From an uncultured Bacteroidales bacterium (lineage in GTDB: Bacteria > Bacteroidota > Bacteroidia > Bacteroidales > P3): DNA of 40,927 bases. Below the pieces are notes generated by a model, which worked only from the letters and a program-made list of their open reading frames with translations, was not told the origin of the DNA and made no database searches. The stretch covers positions 1 to 40,927 of the forward strand of contig OMYR01000016.1 of assembly GCA_900315335.1 (NCBI GenBank). Direction: 5' to 3'. Below are positions 32,217-40,694 of this stretch, piece after piece (the stretch's first letter is position 1; each line of letters starts with the position of its first letter). A program made the translations under genes and the position numbers.

Positions 32217-32639
32217 TTAAAAAACCTGTCCGTTTATGGCTTTTTGAACGCCCTCCATAAGAGAATCCAAACCTTTTTGCAGTTGTTTTTTAAGCATCAT
32301 CAACGTTATGGCATTGCCCTCCACGTTTGCTTCTGCCGTTAGATTACACGTTCTTTCGCCTGTCTTTTCAAACAAAAGATTGACAAGAAAATTAAATCCA
32401 CCCATAATCTCCTTGCCACTGCCTATGGTTATATACTCAAAAGGCTTGCGTTCCTTGATAATCAATTCCACATCTGCCATTCCGCTTACATTGAACGAAC
32501 ATGTATCGTAAGTACATTTGAAATTCTGTATCTTATCGTTGTTCGGCATAGCCCCGAAATGCGAAAAATCGCTCATAAGATAAAACACCTCCTCTACACT
32601 TTTATTCAATTCTACGGTCTTGGATTTTATATTTTTCAT
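32217..32639 (-). CDS. SRPBCC (START-like) domain protein
   Basis: A 140-residue single-domain protein of the SRPBCC/polyketide-cyclase-like fold. The start SKTVELNKSVEEVFYLMSDF is the usual first strand and helix, ELIIKERKPFEYITIGSG and ERTCNLTAEANVEG are middle strands, and the long C-terminal helix is MMLKKQLQKGLDSLMEGVQKAI. The fold binds hydrophobic ligands in a helix-grip cavity, but the ligand cannot be predicted. It is cytoplasmic, with no signal peptide. In Bacteroidetes a similar small protein is often found next to pyrE, as here (153 bases downstream of pyrE on the same strand). Confidence 0.82.
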   Translation of the reverse strand: MKNIKSKTVELNKSVEEVFYLMSDFSHFGAMPNNDKIQNFKCTYDTCSFNVSGMADVELIIKERKPFEYITIGSGKEIMGGFNFLVNLLFEKTGERTCNLTAEANVEGNAITLMMLKKQLQKGLDSLMEGVQKAINGQVF

Positions 32640-32792
32640 CGTCTAAAAATCTTTTTTATATCCCAAAAAGTATATTTTTAATCAGCCCCAAAAAATTTCC
32701 TCTATCTAAGAAAAATTTTCATCTAAACCCAAAGTTCTTATTGCCTTGAAAAAAATTCTTTTCTGTTAAAGCAATATTGAAAAGTTAAGATT

Positions 32793-33437
32793 TTACATTC
32801 TGTCGTCCGACCACTTTTCAGGATTCTCTCTCCACTGGTGTAAAGACTGCATATTGGCTTGCGAAACATAGTTCTCTTGTATTGCAGCTTCAATCAAAGT
32901 GGTGTAGTTGGTGATAGTCTTTAAGGCAACCTGTTTGGTTAAGAAATTCTGTTTAGCCACCTCCAACTCGTAAGTGAATATAGCAGCCATACCCTTAACT
33001 TCTGCTCCCGCGTCTCTTAAAGCATCGACAGCCAAAAGGCTGCTCTTACCGGTTGAAATCAAATCCTCGATAACAACAACGCTTTGACCTGCATGCAATT
33101 CACCTTCGATTTGGTTTTTCATACCATGAGATTTTGCTTCGGGGCGAACATAAACGTACGGCTTGTTAAGTTCTTGGGCAACAAGCACTCCTTGTGCTAT
33201 ACCTCCCGTTGCAACGCCTGCTATAACGTCAGCATTTTCACAAATTTCTTTAACCAAACATACGAATTGCTCCTTAATGAACGTTCTTATCTTCGGATAA
33301 GACAATGTAAGGCGGTTATCACAATATATAGGCGATTTACGTCCCGATGCCCATGTAAAAGGCTTTTCGGGTGATAATTTAACGGCTTTGATGTCCAAAA
33401 GACAACGTGCAGCCTCGATTGCATTTTCTTTATTCAT
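32793..33437 (-). CDS. pyrE: Orotate phosphoribosyltransferase
   Basis: A 214-residue type I phosphoribosyltransferase making orotidine 5'-monophosphate from orotate and PRPP, the fifth step of pyrimidine synthesis. The PRPP loop VVVIEDLISTGKSSL lies at about residues 120-134. The substrate region FTWASGRKSPIYCDNRL near the N-terminus and VAGVATGGIAQG at 72-83 (here IAGVATGGIAQG) are typical. YVRPEAKSHGMKNQIEG is the flexible catalytic loop. The gene has a consensus promoter that overlaps the start of the divergent Nudix gene. It heads the leftward group pyrE-SRPBCC-PorE-like-fucosidase, although the 153-base gap after it may contain another promoter. Confidence 0.95.
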   Translation of the reverse strand: MNKENAIEAARCLLDIKAVKLSPEKPFTWASGRKSPIYCDNRLTLSYPKIRTFIKEQFVCLVKEICENADVIAGVATGGIAQGVLVAQELNKPYVYVRPEAKSHGMKNQIEGELHAGQSVVVIEDLISTGKSSLLAVDALRDAGAEVKGMAAIFTYELEVAKQNFLTKQVALKTITNYTTLIEAAIQENYVSQANMQSLHQWRENPEKWSDDRM

Positions 33438-33464
33438 AGTGTCAAATTATTAACCATTTAAGTT

Positions 33465-34103
33465 ATGCAAAATTACACAATATTTAACAAACACAACAAA
33501 GTTTTGATTGCAAAAAATTCTTCAAGCCTCGATTTTTCTCCAAACACGCAAATAATTCATTGTAATTCAGAAATATTAAACGCTTACGATTTTTCGTCTT
33601 TGTTCGCCGACGACCAAACGCAGGATTTTCTGCTTTTAACAGATAATGAAACCACTGAAACCGTTTTTAACATAGTTACATCATCTTTAATATTCATCAA
33701 AGCCGCAGGCGGAATAGTCAGAAACGAAAACGACGATTATCTTTTTATTTTCCGAAACAATTATTGGGATTTACCCAAAGGTCATTGGGAAGAGGGCGAA
33801 ACAATGGAACAGACCGCCGTGCGTGAGGTTTTGGAGGAATGCGGCATGAAAGAATTACATTTAAGAAAATTCCTTGCTTCTTCGTTTCACACCTATATTC
33901 TAAACGGCAAAAGAGAGATTAAACAAACGTTTTGGTACGATATGTTCTGCTCTTCACTTCAAAGTCTCACTCCACAAAAAGAAGAGGGTATCAACAAAAT
34001 AGTTTGGATAAAAAAAGAGGATTTAAGCGATACTCTTTCCAAGTCTTACCCCAATATCCGCCATTTATTCAAGACCATAAACGATAACCGAAACAAAGAT
34101 TAA
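33465..34103 (+). CDS. Nudix hydrolase
   Basis: A 212-residue cytoplasmic Nudix protein. The Nudix box is complete at about residues 106-128: G-x5-E-x7-REVLEEC-G, in GHWEEGETMEQTAVREV. A strand FIKAAGGIVRNENDDYLFIFR leads into it. The first 75 residues have no recognised domain and are typical of a Bacteroidetes subgroup often found beside pyrE. The substrate could be a nucleoside diphosphate derivative or a dinucleotide, and cannot be read from the sequence. The first codons overlap the pyrE promoter on the other strand, so the two genes are divergent with only 27 bases between start codons. No consensus promoter for this gene was identified. Confidence 0.88.
   Translation: MQNYTIFNKHNKVLIAKNSSSLDFSPNTQIIHCNSEILNAYDFSSLFADDQTQDFLLLTDNETTETVFNIVTSSLIFIKAAGGIVRNENDDYLFIFRNNYWDLPKGHWEEGETMEQTAVREVLEECGMKELHLRKFLASSFHTYILNGKREIKQTFWYDMFCSSLQSLTPQKEEGINKIVWIKKEDLSDTLSKSYPNIRHLFKTINDNRNKD
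33468..33500 (-). promoter_or_regulatory. Promoter of pyrE inside the Nudix gene
   Basis: TAATTTTG at 33475-33468 with TTTG at 33500-33497 and a 21-base spacer on the minus strand. Both boxes lie within the first 36 bases of the divergent Nudix frame. The predicted leader of pyrE is about 24 bases. Confidence 0.65.
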
Positions 34104-34216
34104 ACACCTTCATCACAACGCTATGAAATGTGTTTCAAATTGATGTTTGTTTTAAGATAATTTGGCTTTATTTTGAAATAATTCGGCGTAATTATAAATA
34201 ATATTGTAAAAATTAT

Positions 34217-34224
34217 TATCTTTG
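34217..34224 (+). promoter_or_regulatory. -7 box upstream of the Wzz-type gene
   Basis: TATCTTTG followed by C matches the -7 consensus; the ATG is 36 bases downstream. No TTTG is seen at the usual distance, only A/T-rich sequence. It probably drives the Wzz-ligase-secA group. Confidence 0.55.
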
Positions 34225-34260
34225 CACCTTTAATTTGAAAAGAAAAAAAACGAAACAAAT

Positions 34261-35265
34261 ATGAATACATTCAATTTCGGCAAGACGATGCAGTTTTTTA
34301 GACGTCATTTCAAGTTCTTATGTGCCGTATTTATCATCTCGGGTATCGTTGCAGCGGGTCTTTCATTACTACTTCCAAATTATTACAAATCGGAGGTGTT
34401 GTTCCTGCCGAGCGAAGTCAATGCCTTATCCAAATCCATTATCAATGAAGGCGACCGCTTAGATCCTTATATGTTCGGAACAGAAAAAGACAGCGAATAT
34501 ATTTTAGAGATGCTCTCTTCATGGCAAATTATCGAACAAACTGCCAAACACTTCAATCTTAGGGAACATTACGGATTGAAAGATACTCCATTGGATAACG
34601 AGAAAATGGTTCTCAAACTCAAAAAAAACATCAAAGTCAAACGTTCGGATTTTCTTGGTGCTAAACTCAAAGTGTGGGATAAAGACCCTCAGTATGCTTG
34701 CAATATTGCCAACTATATGACCGAACAACTTCAAGTTCTTCGCCACCGAATGAAACAAGCCAAAGCCGACAGCATCTTGACTTGTCTTTCTGCAAGTAGA
34801 GACAGCGTCAAAAAAGAAATTATGATACTTACCGACTCACTACATAGATTGCAAGAACAGACTAATATGTACTACCCTCATTCCTATAACGACCGTTTTG
34901 CACAAGAATTATCCAAACAAGTGGCAGCAGGAAACACGGCAGCCATCGAACGTTTGGAAAGCAAGATGAAACAACGCAATGAAAAGAGTTCTTTGATTGC
35001 CTTGCTACTTATTGACCTTGAACAAAAAAGCAAGACCATGCAAACTTGGGACGAACACTACCAACAAGCCATAATGGACTACAACAGCCAGATTCCAGTG
35101 GATTTCGTAGCCCAATACGCTACCCCTTCCTACAAAAAAGACAAACCTAAACGTTCTCTTATAGTTATCCTTGCCGCCCTTGCCTGCACCCTTATCGCTG
35201 CCGAAGTCTTGGTCGTTCGTGAGAAATATTTTAATACAGAAGCAAACGACGAACAAAACGCATAG
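34261..35265 (+). CDS. Wzz-family polysaccharide chain-length / co-polymerase protein
   Basis: A 334-residue inner-membrane protein with the Wzz architecture: a short cytoplasmic N-terminus, a first membrane segment (FLCAVFIISGIVAAGLSLLL, about 20-40) followed by YYKSEVLFLPSE, a long helical periplasmic part (KKEIMILTDSLHRLQEQ and neighbours) and a second membrane segment near the C-terminus (SLIVILAALACTLIAAEVLV) preceded by proline-containing PKRSL. No C-terminal tyrosine-kinase domain is present. Such proteins set the length of O-antigen or capsule chains. It is followed after 104 bases by an O-antigen ligase-like gene, which fits that role. The exact polysaccharide is not known. Confidence 0.85.
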   Translation: MNTFNFGKTMQFFRRHFKFLCAVFIISGIVAAGLSLLLPNYYKSEVLFLPSEVNALSKSIINEGDRLDPYMFGTEKDSEYILEMLSSWQIIEQTAKHFNLREHYGLKDTPLDNEKMVLKLKKNIKVKRSDFLGAKLKVWDKDPQYACNIANYMTEQLQVLRHRMKQAKADSILTCLSASRDSVKKEIMILTDSLHRLQEQTNMYYPHSYNDRFAQELSKQVAAGNTAAIERLESKMKQRNEKSSLIALLLIDLEQKSKTMQTWDEHYQQAIMDYNSQIPVDFVAQYATPSYKKDKPKRSLIVILAALACTLIAAEVLVVREKYFNTEANDEQNA

Positions 35266-35349
35266 TAATAAAGTTTTTAAGGCGACTGCGTTAATTTAAT
35301 TTCAATATAAGCATAATACAATAGCAATTTGAACGCAAAGGCGTTTTTC

Positions 35350-35364
35350 AATAACGCATAGCGA
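35350..35364. repeat. 15-bp direct repeat, copy 1
   Basis: AATAACGCATAGCGA occurs here, just before the ligase-like gene, and identically at 40899-40913. A small hairpin AACGC-AAAG-GCGTT lies just upstream (about 35333-35346). Confidence 0.6.
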
Positions 35365-35369
35365 AGACA

Positions 35370-36983
35370 ATGATGAATAAAACGGCAAAGTATAAAACCA
35401 AAGACAAGTTAATCATAGCGGTGTTGTGTCTGCTGTTTCTCACAGTGGGTGTGTTCGCTATGGATTACGAGATTTATATCTATGCCTTTATTCCTGTAAT
35501 GGTCTTGTGCGTACTTCTTATTATGCTCAAATTCTATTATACTGTCTTTGTCGTTGCATTGCTAACTCCCCTGTCGTTCCTTTTCCGAATGGAGGATTTT
35601 GCCATTACCGTACCTACCGAACCTATCCTCATAGTGGTTATGTTATTGTTCCTTTGGGAGTGTTTTTTCAATAGAAGTTATGATAAAAAGGCTTTATACA
35701 ACCCAATATCTGCTATGATTTTCATCAATCTCGGCTGGATACTTATTGCATCGCTTTTCTCGTGGGACATTGTGGTGTCGATAAAATTTCTGATTTCAAG
35801 GCTGTGGTTCGTCATACCTTGTTATTTTATGATGACCCCTATTTTCAAAGACACTAAAACTATTCGTTGGTTCGTTGCCTTATACGGCTTTGCTCTTAGT
35901 ATTGTGATAATTATATGCACCATAAAATTTGCCTATTTCAACTTCGCTTTCGATGAATCCAATAAAATATCCCAACCATTCTACAACGACCATACGGCTT
36001 ACGGTGCTGCCATAGCCTTGTTCTTGCCCATAAGCCTTTATTATACCTTTGCAAGCAAAAGAGTATGCCCGACAAAGGAACATCGAATATTATTTTCATT
36101 CATTAGCATCTGCTTACTTATAGGACTTGTACTTTCTTACGCAAGGGCAAGTTGGTTAAGCGTTGTAGCTGCACTTGGAGTTTTGATATTGGTTCTGCTT
36201 AAAATCAAGATGAAGACCATTCTTAGGACTATTGTCGTCTTGGCGTTGTTCGTTGCCGTGTTTTTCTCTTCGATTGTGCAGATTTTGGAATCCAATTCCC
36301 AAGACTCGGACGGCGATTTTATTAAACACCTTACATCTATGAGCAACATAACGACCGATGCTTCTAACGTCGAGCGACTGAACCGCTGGTCGTGTGCTTT
36401 AAGAATGTTTAAGGAACGCCCAATCACAGGTTGGGGACCCGGTACTTATCAGTTCATCTATGGTTCGTACCAAATCTATGCTCAACGAACACCGATATCA
36501 ACCAACGAAGGAACGCTCGGCAATGCACACAGCGAATACATAGGACCATTGTGCGAACAAGGACTTATAGGCAGTTTGATAGTCTTTGCATTGTTCGGCA
36601 CAACGATATATATAGGCATTAGAACTTATCGCCTTGCAAAGAATAGAGATGTAGCCCGATTGTCGCTATTTATCACTCTTTCGCTTATAACTTACTACGC
36701 TCACGGATTTATGAACAATTTCCTTGACACCGATAAACTATCCGTGCCGTTTTGGGCTTTTACGGCGATGATTACTTCGATGTACGTTTATAGCGATAAA
36801 TACTCTCCAAAAGAACTGCCAAAGGACAACACCACCCTTCGTCAAAGAATATATTTGCGTTTAAGCCAAATAGTGCATTTAGGAAAGAAACAAAAAAACA
36901 ATATAAATAGCGAAATAATCATTAACACTGATAAAATAATATTAAACAATAATTCAACGAATATTATAACTAATAAACAATAA
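35370..36983 (+). CDS. O-antigen ligase / polymerase family membrane protein (Wzy_C)
   Basis: A 537-residue polytopic membrane protein with about 12 hydrophobic segments, of the WaaL/Wzy_C superfamily, which links or polymerises surface polysaccharide on the periplasmic face. The diagnostic region is the large periplasmic loop after SYARASWLSVVAALGVL: RLNRWSCALRMFKERPITGWGPGTYQFIY (cited in part), then NAHSEYIGPLCEQGLIGSL with the conserved H-S-x-Y/F...E-x-G-x-x-G pattern. The last 45 residues are cytoplasmic or periplasmic, very rich in N, I and K, and low in complexity. It lies between the Wzz-type gene and secA (only 21 bases before secA), so the three are likely co-transcribed. Ligase and polymerase cannot be told apart by sequence alone. 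Confidence 0.83.
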   Translation: MMNKTAKYKTKDKLIIAVLCLLFLTVGVFAMDYEIYIYAFIPVMVLCVLLIMLKFYYTVFVVALLTPLSFLFRMEDFAITVPTEPILIVVMLLFLWECFFNRSYDKKALYNPISAMIFINLGWILIASLFSWDIVVSIKFLISRLWFVIPCYFMMTPIFKDTKTIRWFVALYGFALSIVIIICTIKFAYFNFAFDESNKISQPFYNDHTAYGAAIALFLPISLYYTFASKRVCPTKEHRILFSFISICLLIGLVLSYARASWLSVVAALGVLILVLLKIKMKTILRTIVVLALFVAVFFSSIVQILESNSQDSDGDFIKHLTSMSNITTDASNVERLNRWSCALRMFKERPITGWGPGTYQFIYGSYQIYAQRTPISTNEGTLGNAHSEYIGPLCEQGLIGSLIVFALFGTTIYIGIRTYRLAKNRDVARLSLFITLSLITYYAHGFMNNFLDTDKLSVPFWAFTAMITSMYVYSDKYSPKELPKDNTTLRQRIYLRLSQIVHLGKKQKNNINSEIIINTDKIILNNNSTNIITNKQ

Positions 36984-37004
36984 CAATAAAACAAAATAAA
37001 AACG

Positions 37005-40000
37005 ATGGCAAATATTTTATCGTTACTGTTCGGTAACAAATCACAACGCGACTTGAAAGAGGTTAAGCCCATCTTGGATAAATGCCTTAAAGCATACGAT
37101 ACGGTGAAAAATCTCTCCAACGACGAGTTAAGACAAAAGACCATAGAGTTCAAAAATCTTATCCGCCAAAGTGTGGAAGAGGAAGAACAGCAAAAACGTC
37201 AAATCAAAGAGAAATTGGATACCGATTTCGATATGTCGGTTGATGACAAACAAAGATATTACGAAAAAATTGAGGATTTAGACAAGAAAATCTACGCCAC
37301 AACTCAGGATATATTGAACAAAATCCTACCTGAGGCTTTCGCTGTTGTCAAAGAGACAGCCAAACGTTTCTTCGATAACGAAGAGGTTGAAGTTACAGCT
37401 ACCGACTTTGATAGAAAACTGGCAACGACAAAGGACGCTATCCGAATTGAGGGCGACAAAGCCTATTACAAAAACTCTTGGATGGCTGGCGGAAGTATGA
37501 TTCATTGGGATATGGTTCATTACGATGTTCAGTTGATAGGCGGAACAATTCTTCATCAAGGCAAAATCGCCGAAATGGCAACTGGTGAAGGAAAAACTCT
37601 TGTGGCAACGCTTCCTATATATTTGAACGCATTGCCGGGTAAAGGAGTTCATGTTGTTACGGTCAATGATTATCTTGCTAAACGTGACTCCGAATGGATG
37701 GGACGTTTGTTTGAGTTCCACGGTCTTAGTGTCGATTGTATAGACAAACACGAACCCGGTGGCGAAAGCCGTCGTAATGCTTACAACTGCGACATTACTT
37801 ACGGAACGAATAACGAGTTCGGTTTCGACTACCTAAGAGACAATATGTGCAGCAATGTCAATGAAATAGTTCAACGTGAGCATAACTACGCCATTGTCGA
37901 TGAGGTAGATAGCGTTTTGATTGACGATGCCCGTACTCCGCTTATCATTTCGGGTCCTACTCCAAAAGGTGAAGACCAGGAATTTGAACGTTTCTGTCCT
38001 ATAATAGAGAAACTTTACAATGTTCAGCGTAATCTTGTAACCCAAGTTATTGCCGATGCGAGAAAGACCCTTGAACAGGCTGCTTCTACTCACGATTCCA
38101 AGATTGAAGCCGAAGGCGGCAAACTTCTTCTTAGGGCTCATCACGGCTTGCCAAAGAATAAAGCATTGATAAAACTTTTGTCCGAGCCCGGTATGAAGTC
38201 TCTTATGCTTAAAACCGAGAACTTCTATATGCAGGATCAAAGTCGTGAGATGCACATCGTCGATGACGACCTTTACTTTGTTATCCAAGAGCAACACAAC
38301 ACCATCGAACTAACCGAAAAAGGTATGGATTATCTTGCCAAACTTGGTGAAGACCCTAAATTCTACCAATTGCCGGACGTTGGAACGCTACTTGCCGATT
38401 TGGACAAAGAACCTATAAGCCCTGAACAGAAAGCCCAAAAGAAAGACGAGATAATGCAGAACTTCGCCGTTCAAAGCGATAGAGTTCATACTATTAACCA
38501 GTTGTTGAAAGCCTATGCTTTGTTTGAAAACAATGTCGAGTATGTAGTTATCAACAATGAGGTTAAAATCGTCGATGAGCAGACAGGTCGTATAATGGAA
38601 GGCAGACGTTATTCCGACGGATTGCACCAAGCCATTGAGGCTAAGGAAAAGGTAAAGGTTCAAGCCGCAACCCAGACTTACGCTACCATTACTCTGCAAA
38701 ACTATTTCCGTATGTACAAAAAACTTGCGGGCATGACCGGTACGGCAGAGACCGAAGCAGGCGAGTTTTGGAATATCTACAAGCTAGACGTTGTTACCAT
38801 TCCTACCAATCGTCCTGTTATCCGTCTTGACCACGAAGACCTTATATATAAAACCAAACGTGAGAAATTCGCTGCCGTTATACAAGAGGTGGAGAATTTA
38901 CGCAACCAAAATCGTCCTGTATTGATTGGTACTGTTGATGTTGAAACGAGTGAATTACTATCTAAGATGCTTAAACTTCGCCGTATTCCACACCAGGTTC
39001 TTAATGCAAAACTTCATCAAAAAGAAGCCGAGATTGTGGCTTTGGCAGGTAAGCCTGGTGCTGTTACCATTGCAACCAATATGGCTGGACGTGGAACGGA
39101 TATTAAGTTAGGCGAAGGTGTCAAAGAGGCAGGTGGTCTTGCAATCATAGGCACGGAAAGACACGAATCTCGTCGTGTGGATAGGCAGTTGCGTGGTCGT
39201 GCAGGTCGTCAGGGAGACCCGGGTTCTTCGCAGTTCTTTGTCTCTTTGGAGGATAAACTTATGCGTTTGTTTGGCTCGGAACGTATGATAAAGATGATGG
39301 ATCGTCTTGGTATTCAAGAGGGAGAGGTTATCCAACACCCTATGATGACCAAATCTATCGAAAGAGCTCAAAAACGTGTAGAAGAAAACAATTTCGGTGT
39401 CCGTAAGCATCTTTTGGAATATGACGATGTGATGAACAATCAAAGAAGTGTAATTTACACCAAGCGTCGTAATGCTTTGTATGGCGATAAACTTGCGATA
39501 GATATTTCGGATATGATGTACGATTGCATCTCTGTTATGGTGGATAACAATGACGATTACAATATGTTAAAATCTCAGTTTATCCGCACCTGCGGTTTCG
39601 ATTTTCCTATGGACGAACAGACTTTCAACCACACCAAGCGTTCGGAATTAAAGGATAAGCTATTCGATGATGTTTATGCTTATTACAAAGACCGTATGGA
39701 TAAGATTGCTTTTCTTGCTTTTCCGTTTGTCAAGAACTTAGTTGAGAGCAATGCCACACGTTACGAGAATGTCGCTTTTCCAATTACGGACGGTATTCGT
39801 ACTTTGAACACTGTTGCTCCTATCAAGAAGTCTTACGAGACTAACGGCAAAGAGATTGCTTTAAGTGTTGAAAAGTCTATAACATTGCAAATCATCGACA
39901 ACGCTTGGAAAGAGCATCTGCGTAACCTTGACGACTTGCGTCAAAATGTTCAGAATGCTTCTTATGAACAGAAAGACCCTCTTGTTGTTTATAAGATAGA

Positions 40001-40304
40001 GAGTTTTGATTTGTTTGAGCGAATGCTTATCGACATTAACAAGGATATAACTTCATTCCTTTGTCGTGCTGCGTTGCCTATACCAGAGCAGACTATGCGT
40101 CAGAGCCAAGATATTCAAACGGATAACCGTGGTATAATGACATCAAGACAACAGGTTCAACGTCCTCAGATGAATACCAACGCACCGCAAAGCGAAGAGA
40201 AGAGACAACCTATTCATGTTGAAAAAAAGGTTGGTCGTAACGACCCTTGTCCATGTGGTAGCGGCAAGAAATACAAAAACTGCTGCGGCAGAAATGCTGA
40301 ATAA
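37005..40304 (+). CDS. secA: Preprotein translocase ATPase SecA
   Basis: A 1099-residue SecA, the ATPase that drives proteins through SecYEG. Walker A is at about residues 194-198 within MATGEGKTLVATLP. GTNNEFGFDYLRDNM and DEVDSVLIDDARTPLIISG give the motif II region, and TNMAGRGTDIKLGEGV with GTERHESRRVDRQLRGRAGRQGD the second nucleotide-binding fold. A long insertion (about residues 345-470, QVIADARKTLEQAAST onward) explains the greater length compared with E. coli (901) and is normal for Bacteroidetes. The C-terminus ends in the zinc-binding SEC-C motif CPCGSGKKYKNCC. The ATG is 21 bases after the ligase gene with no promoter seen between, which suggests read-through from the polysaccharide genes. 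A terminator follows about 170 bases later. Confidence 0.98.
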   Translation: MANILSLLFGNKSQRDLKEVKPILDKCLKAYDTVKNLSNDELRQKTIEFKNLIRQSVEEEEQQKRQIKEKLDTDFDMSVDDKQRYYEKIEDLDKKIYATTQDILNKILPEAFAVVKETAKRFFDNEEVEVTATDFDRKLATTKDAIRIEGDKAYYKNSWMAGGSMIHWDMVHYDVQLIGGTILHQGKIAEMATGEGKTLVATLPIYLNALPGKGVHVVTVNDYLAKRDSEWMGRLFEFHGLSVDCIDKHEPGGESRRNAYNCDITYGTNNEFGFDYLRDNMCSNVNEIVQREHNYAIVDEVDSVLIDDARTPLIISGPTPKGEDQEFERFCPIIEKLYNVQRNLVTQVIADARKTLEQAASTHDSKIEAEGGKLLLRAHHGLPKNKALIKLLSEPGMKSLMLKTENFYMQDQSREMHIVDDDLYFVIQEQHNTIELTEKGMDYLAKLGEDPKFYQLPDVGTLLADLDKEPISPEQKAQKKDEIMQNFAVQSDRVHTINQLLKAYALFENNVEYVVINNEVKIVDEQTGRIMEGRRYSDGLHQAIEAKEKVKVQAATQTYATITLQNYFRMYKKLAGMTGTAETEAGEFWNIYKLDVVTIPTNRPVIRLDHEDLIYKTKREKFAAVIQEVENLRNQNRPVLIGTVDVETSELLSKMLKLRRIPHQVLNAKLHQKEAEIVALAGKPGAVTIATNMAGRGTDIKLGEGVKEAGGLAIIGTERHESRRVDRQLRGRAGRQGDPGSSQFFVSLEDKLMRLFGSERMIKMMDRLGIQEGEVIQHPMMTKSIERAQKRVEENNFGVRKHLLEYDDVMNNQRSVIYTKRRNALYGDKLAIDISDMMYDCISVMVDNNDDYNMLKSQFIRTCGFDFPMDEQTFNHTKRSELKDKLFDDVYAYYKDRMDKIAFLAFPFVKNLVESNATRYENVAFPITDGIRTLNTVAPIKKSYETNGKEIALSVEKSITLQIIDNAWKEHLRNLDDLRQNVQNASYEQKDPLVVYKIESFDLFERMLIDINKDITSFLCRAALPIPEQTMRQSQDIQTDNRGIMTSRQQVQRPQMNTNAPQSEEKRQPIHVEKKVGRNDPCPCGSGKKYKNCCGRNAE

Positions 40305-40360
40305 ATAACGAATACGAAAATACGCATCGAAATATTTCCCGAATAGTTGTTTCGTAACGA

Positions 40361-40392
40361 TACAATAAACAGAAATATCTGACGTTATTGTA
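40361..40392. other. Hairpin-forming sequence in the secA 3' region
   Basis: TACAATAA (40361-40368) and TTATTGTA (40385-40392) pair, with an inner CAGA/TCTG stem around the loop AATA. There is no T tract, so it is not a simple terminator. It lies 56 bases after the secA stop and could be an mRNA 3' structure. No known RNA family is recognised. Confidence 0.35.
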
Positions 40393-40471
40393 CATGTATT
40401 TAGATGGCGCTTGAAGCAATAATTAAACAAAAATGTGTAACGTTGTTAAATAATGTTTATTGATTTTGTGT

Positions 40472-40505
40472 GTGCGACGAACTTATGTTTGTCGCACTTT
40501 TTTTT
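40472..40505 (+). terminator. Intrinsic terminator of the secA unit
   Basis: GTGCGACGAAC-TTAT-GTTTGTCGCAC forms an 11-bp stem with one G-T pair (arms 40472-40482 and 40487-40497), followed by eight T (40498-40505). It lies about 170 bases after the secA stop. Confidence 0.92.
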
Positions 40506-40663
40506 GGCTGTTGGTAATGCTTTGACAATGACGATTGAGTAGTTCTTTGGTTGTTCTTTTTTTTAATTCTCATTTTGATGTTGGTGGTTGTGTTATTTTG
40601 TTGATACGGCTATTTTGTTATTATTCTTTTATTTCGGCTGTATGCGAGTATTTGATTTTCGAT

Positions 40664-40694
40664 AAAAGAAAAACTCCCTACAAAAAGTAGGAAG
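40664..40694 (-). terminator. Terminator of a leftward unit beyond the right edge
   Basis: On the minus strand CTTCCTAC-TTTTT-GTAGGGAG (40694-40687 with 40681-40674, one G-T pair) is followed by TTTTTCTTTT (40673-40664). It faces the secA terminator and implies a minus-strand gene to the right of the window. Confidence 0.82.
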
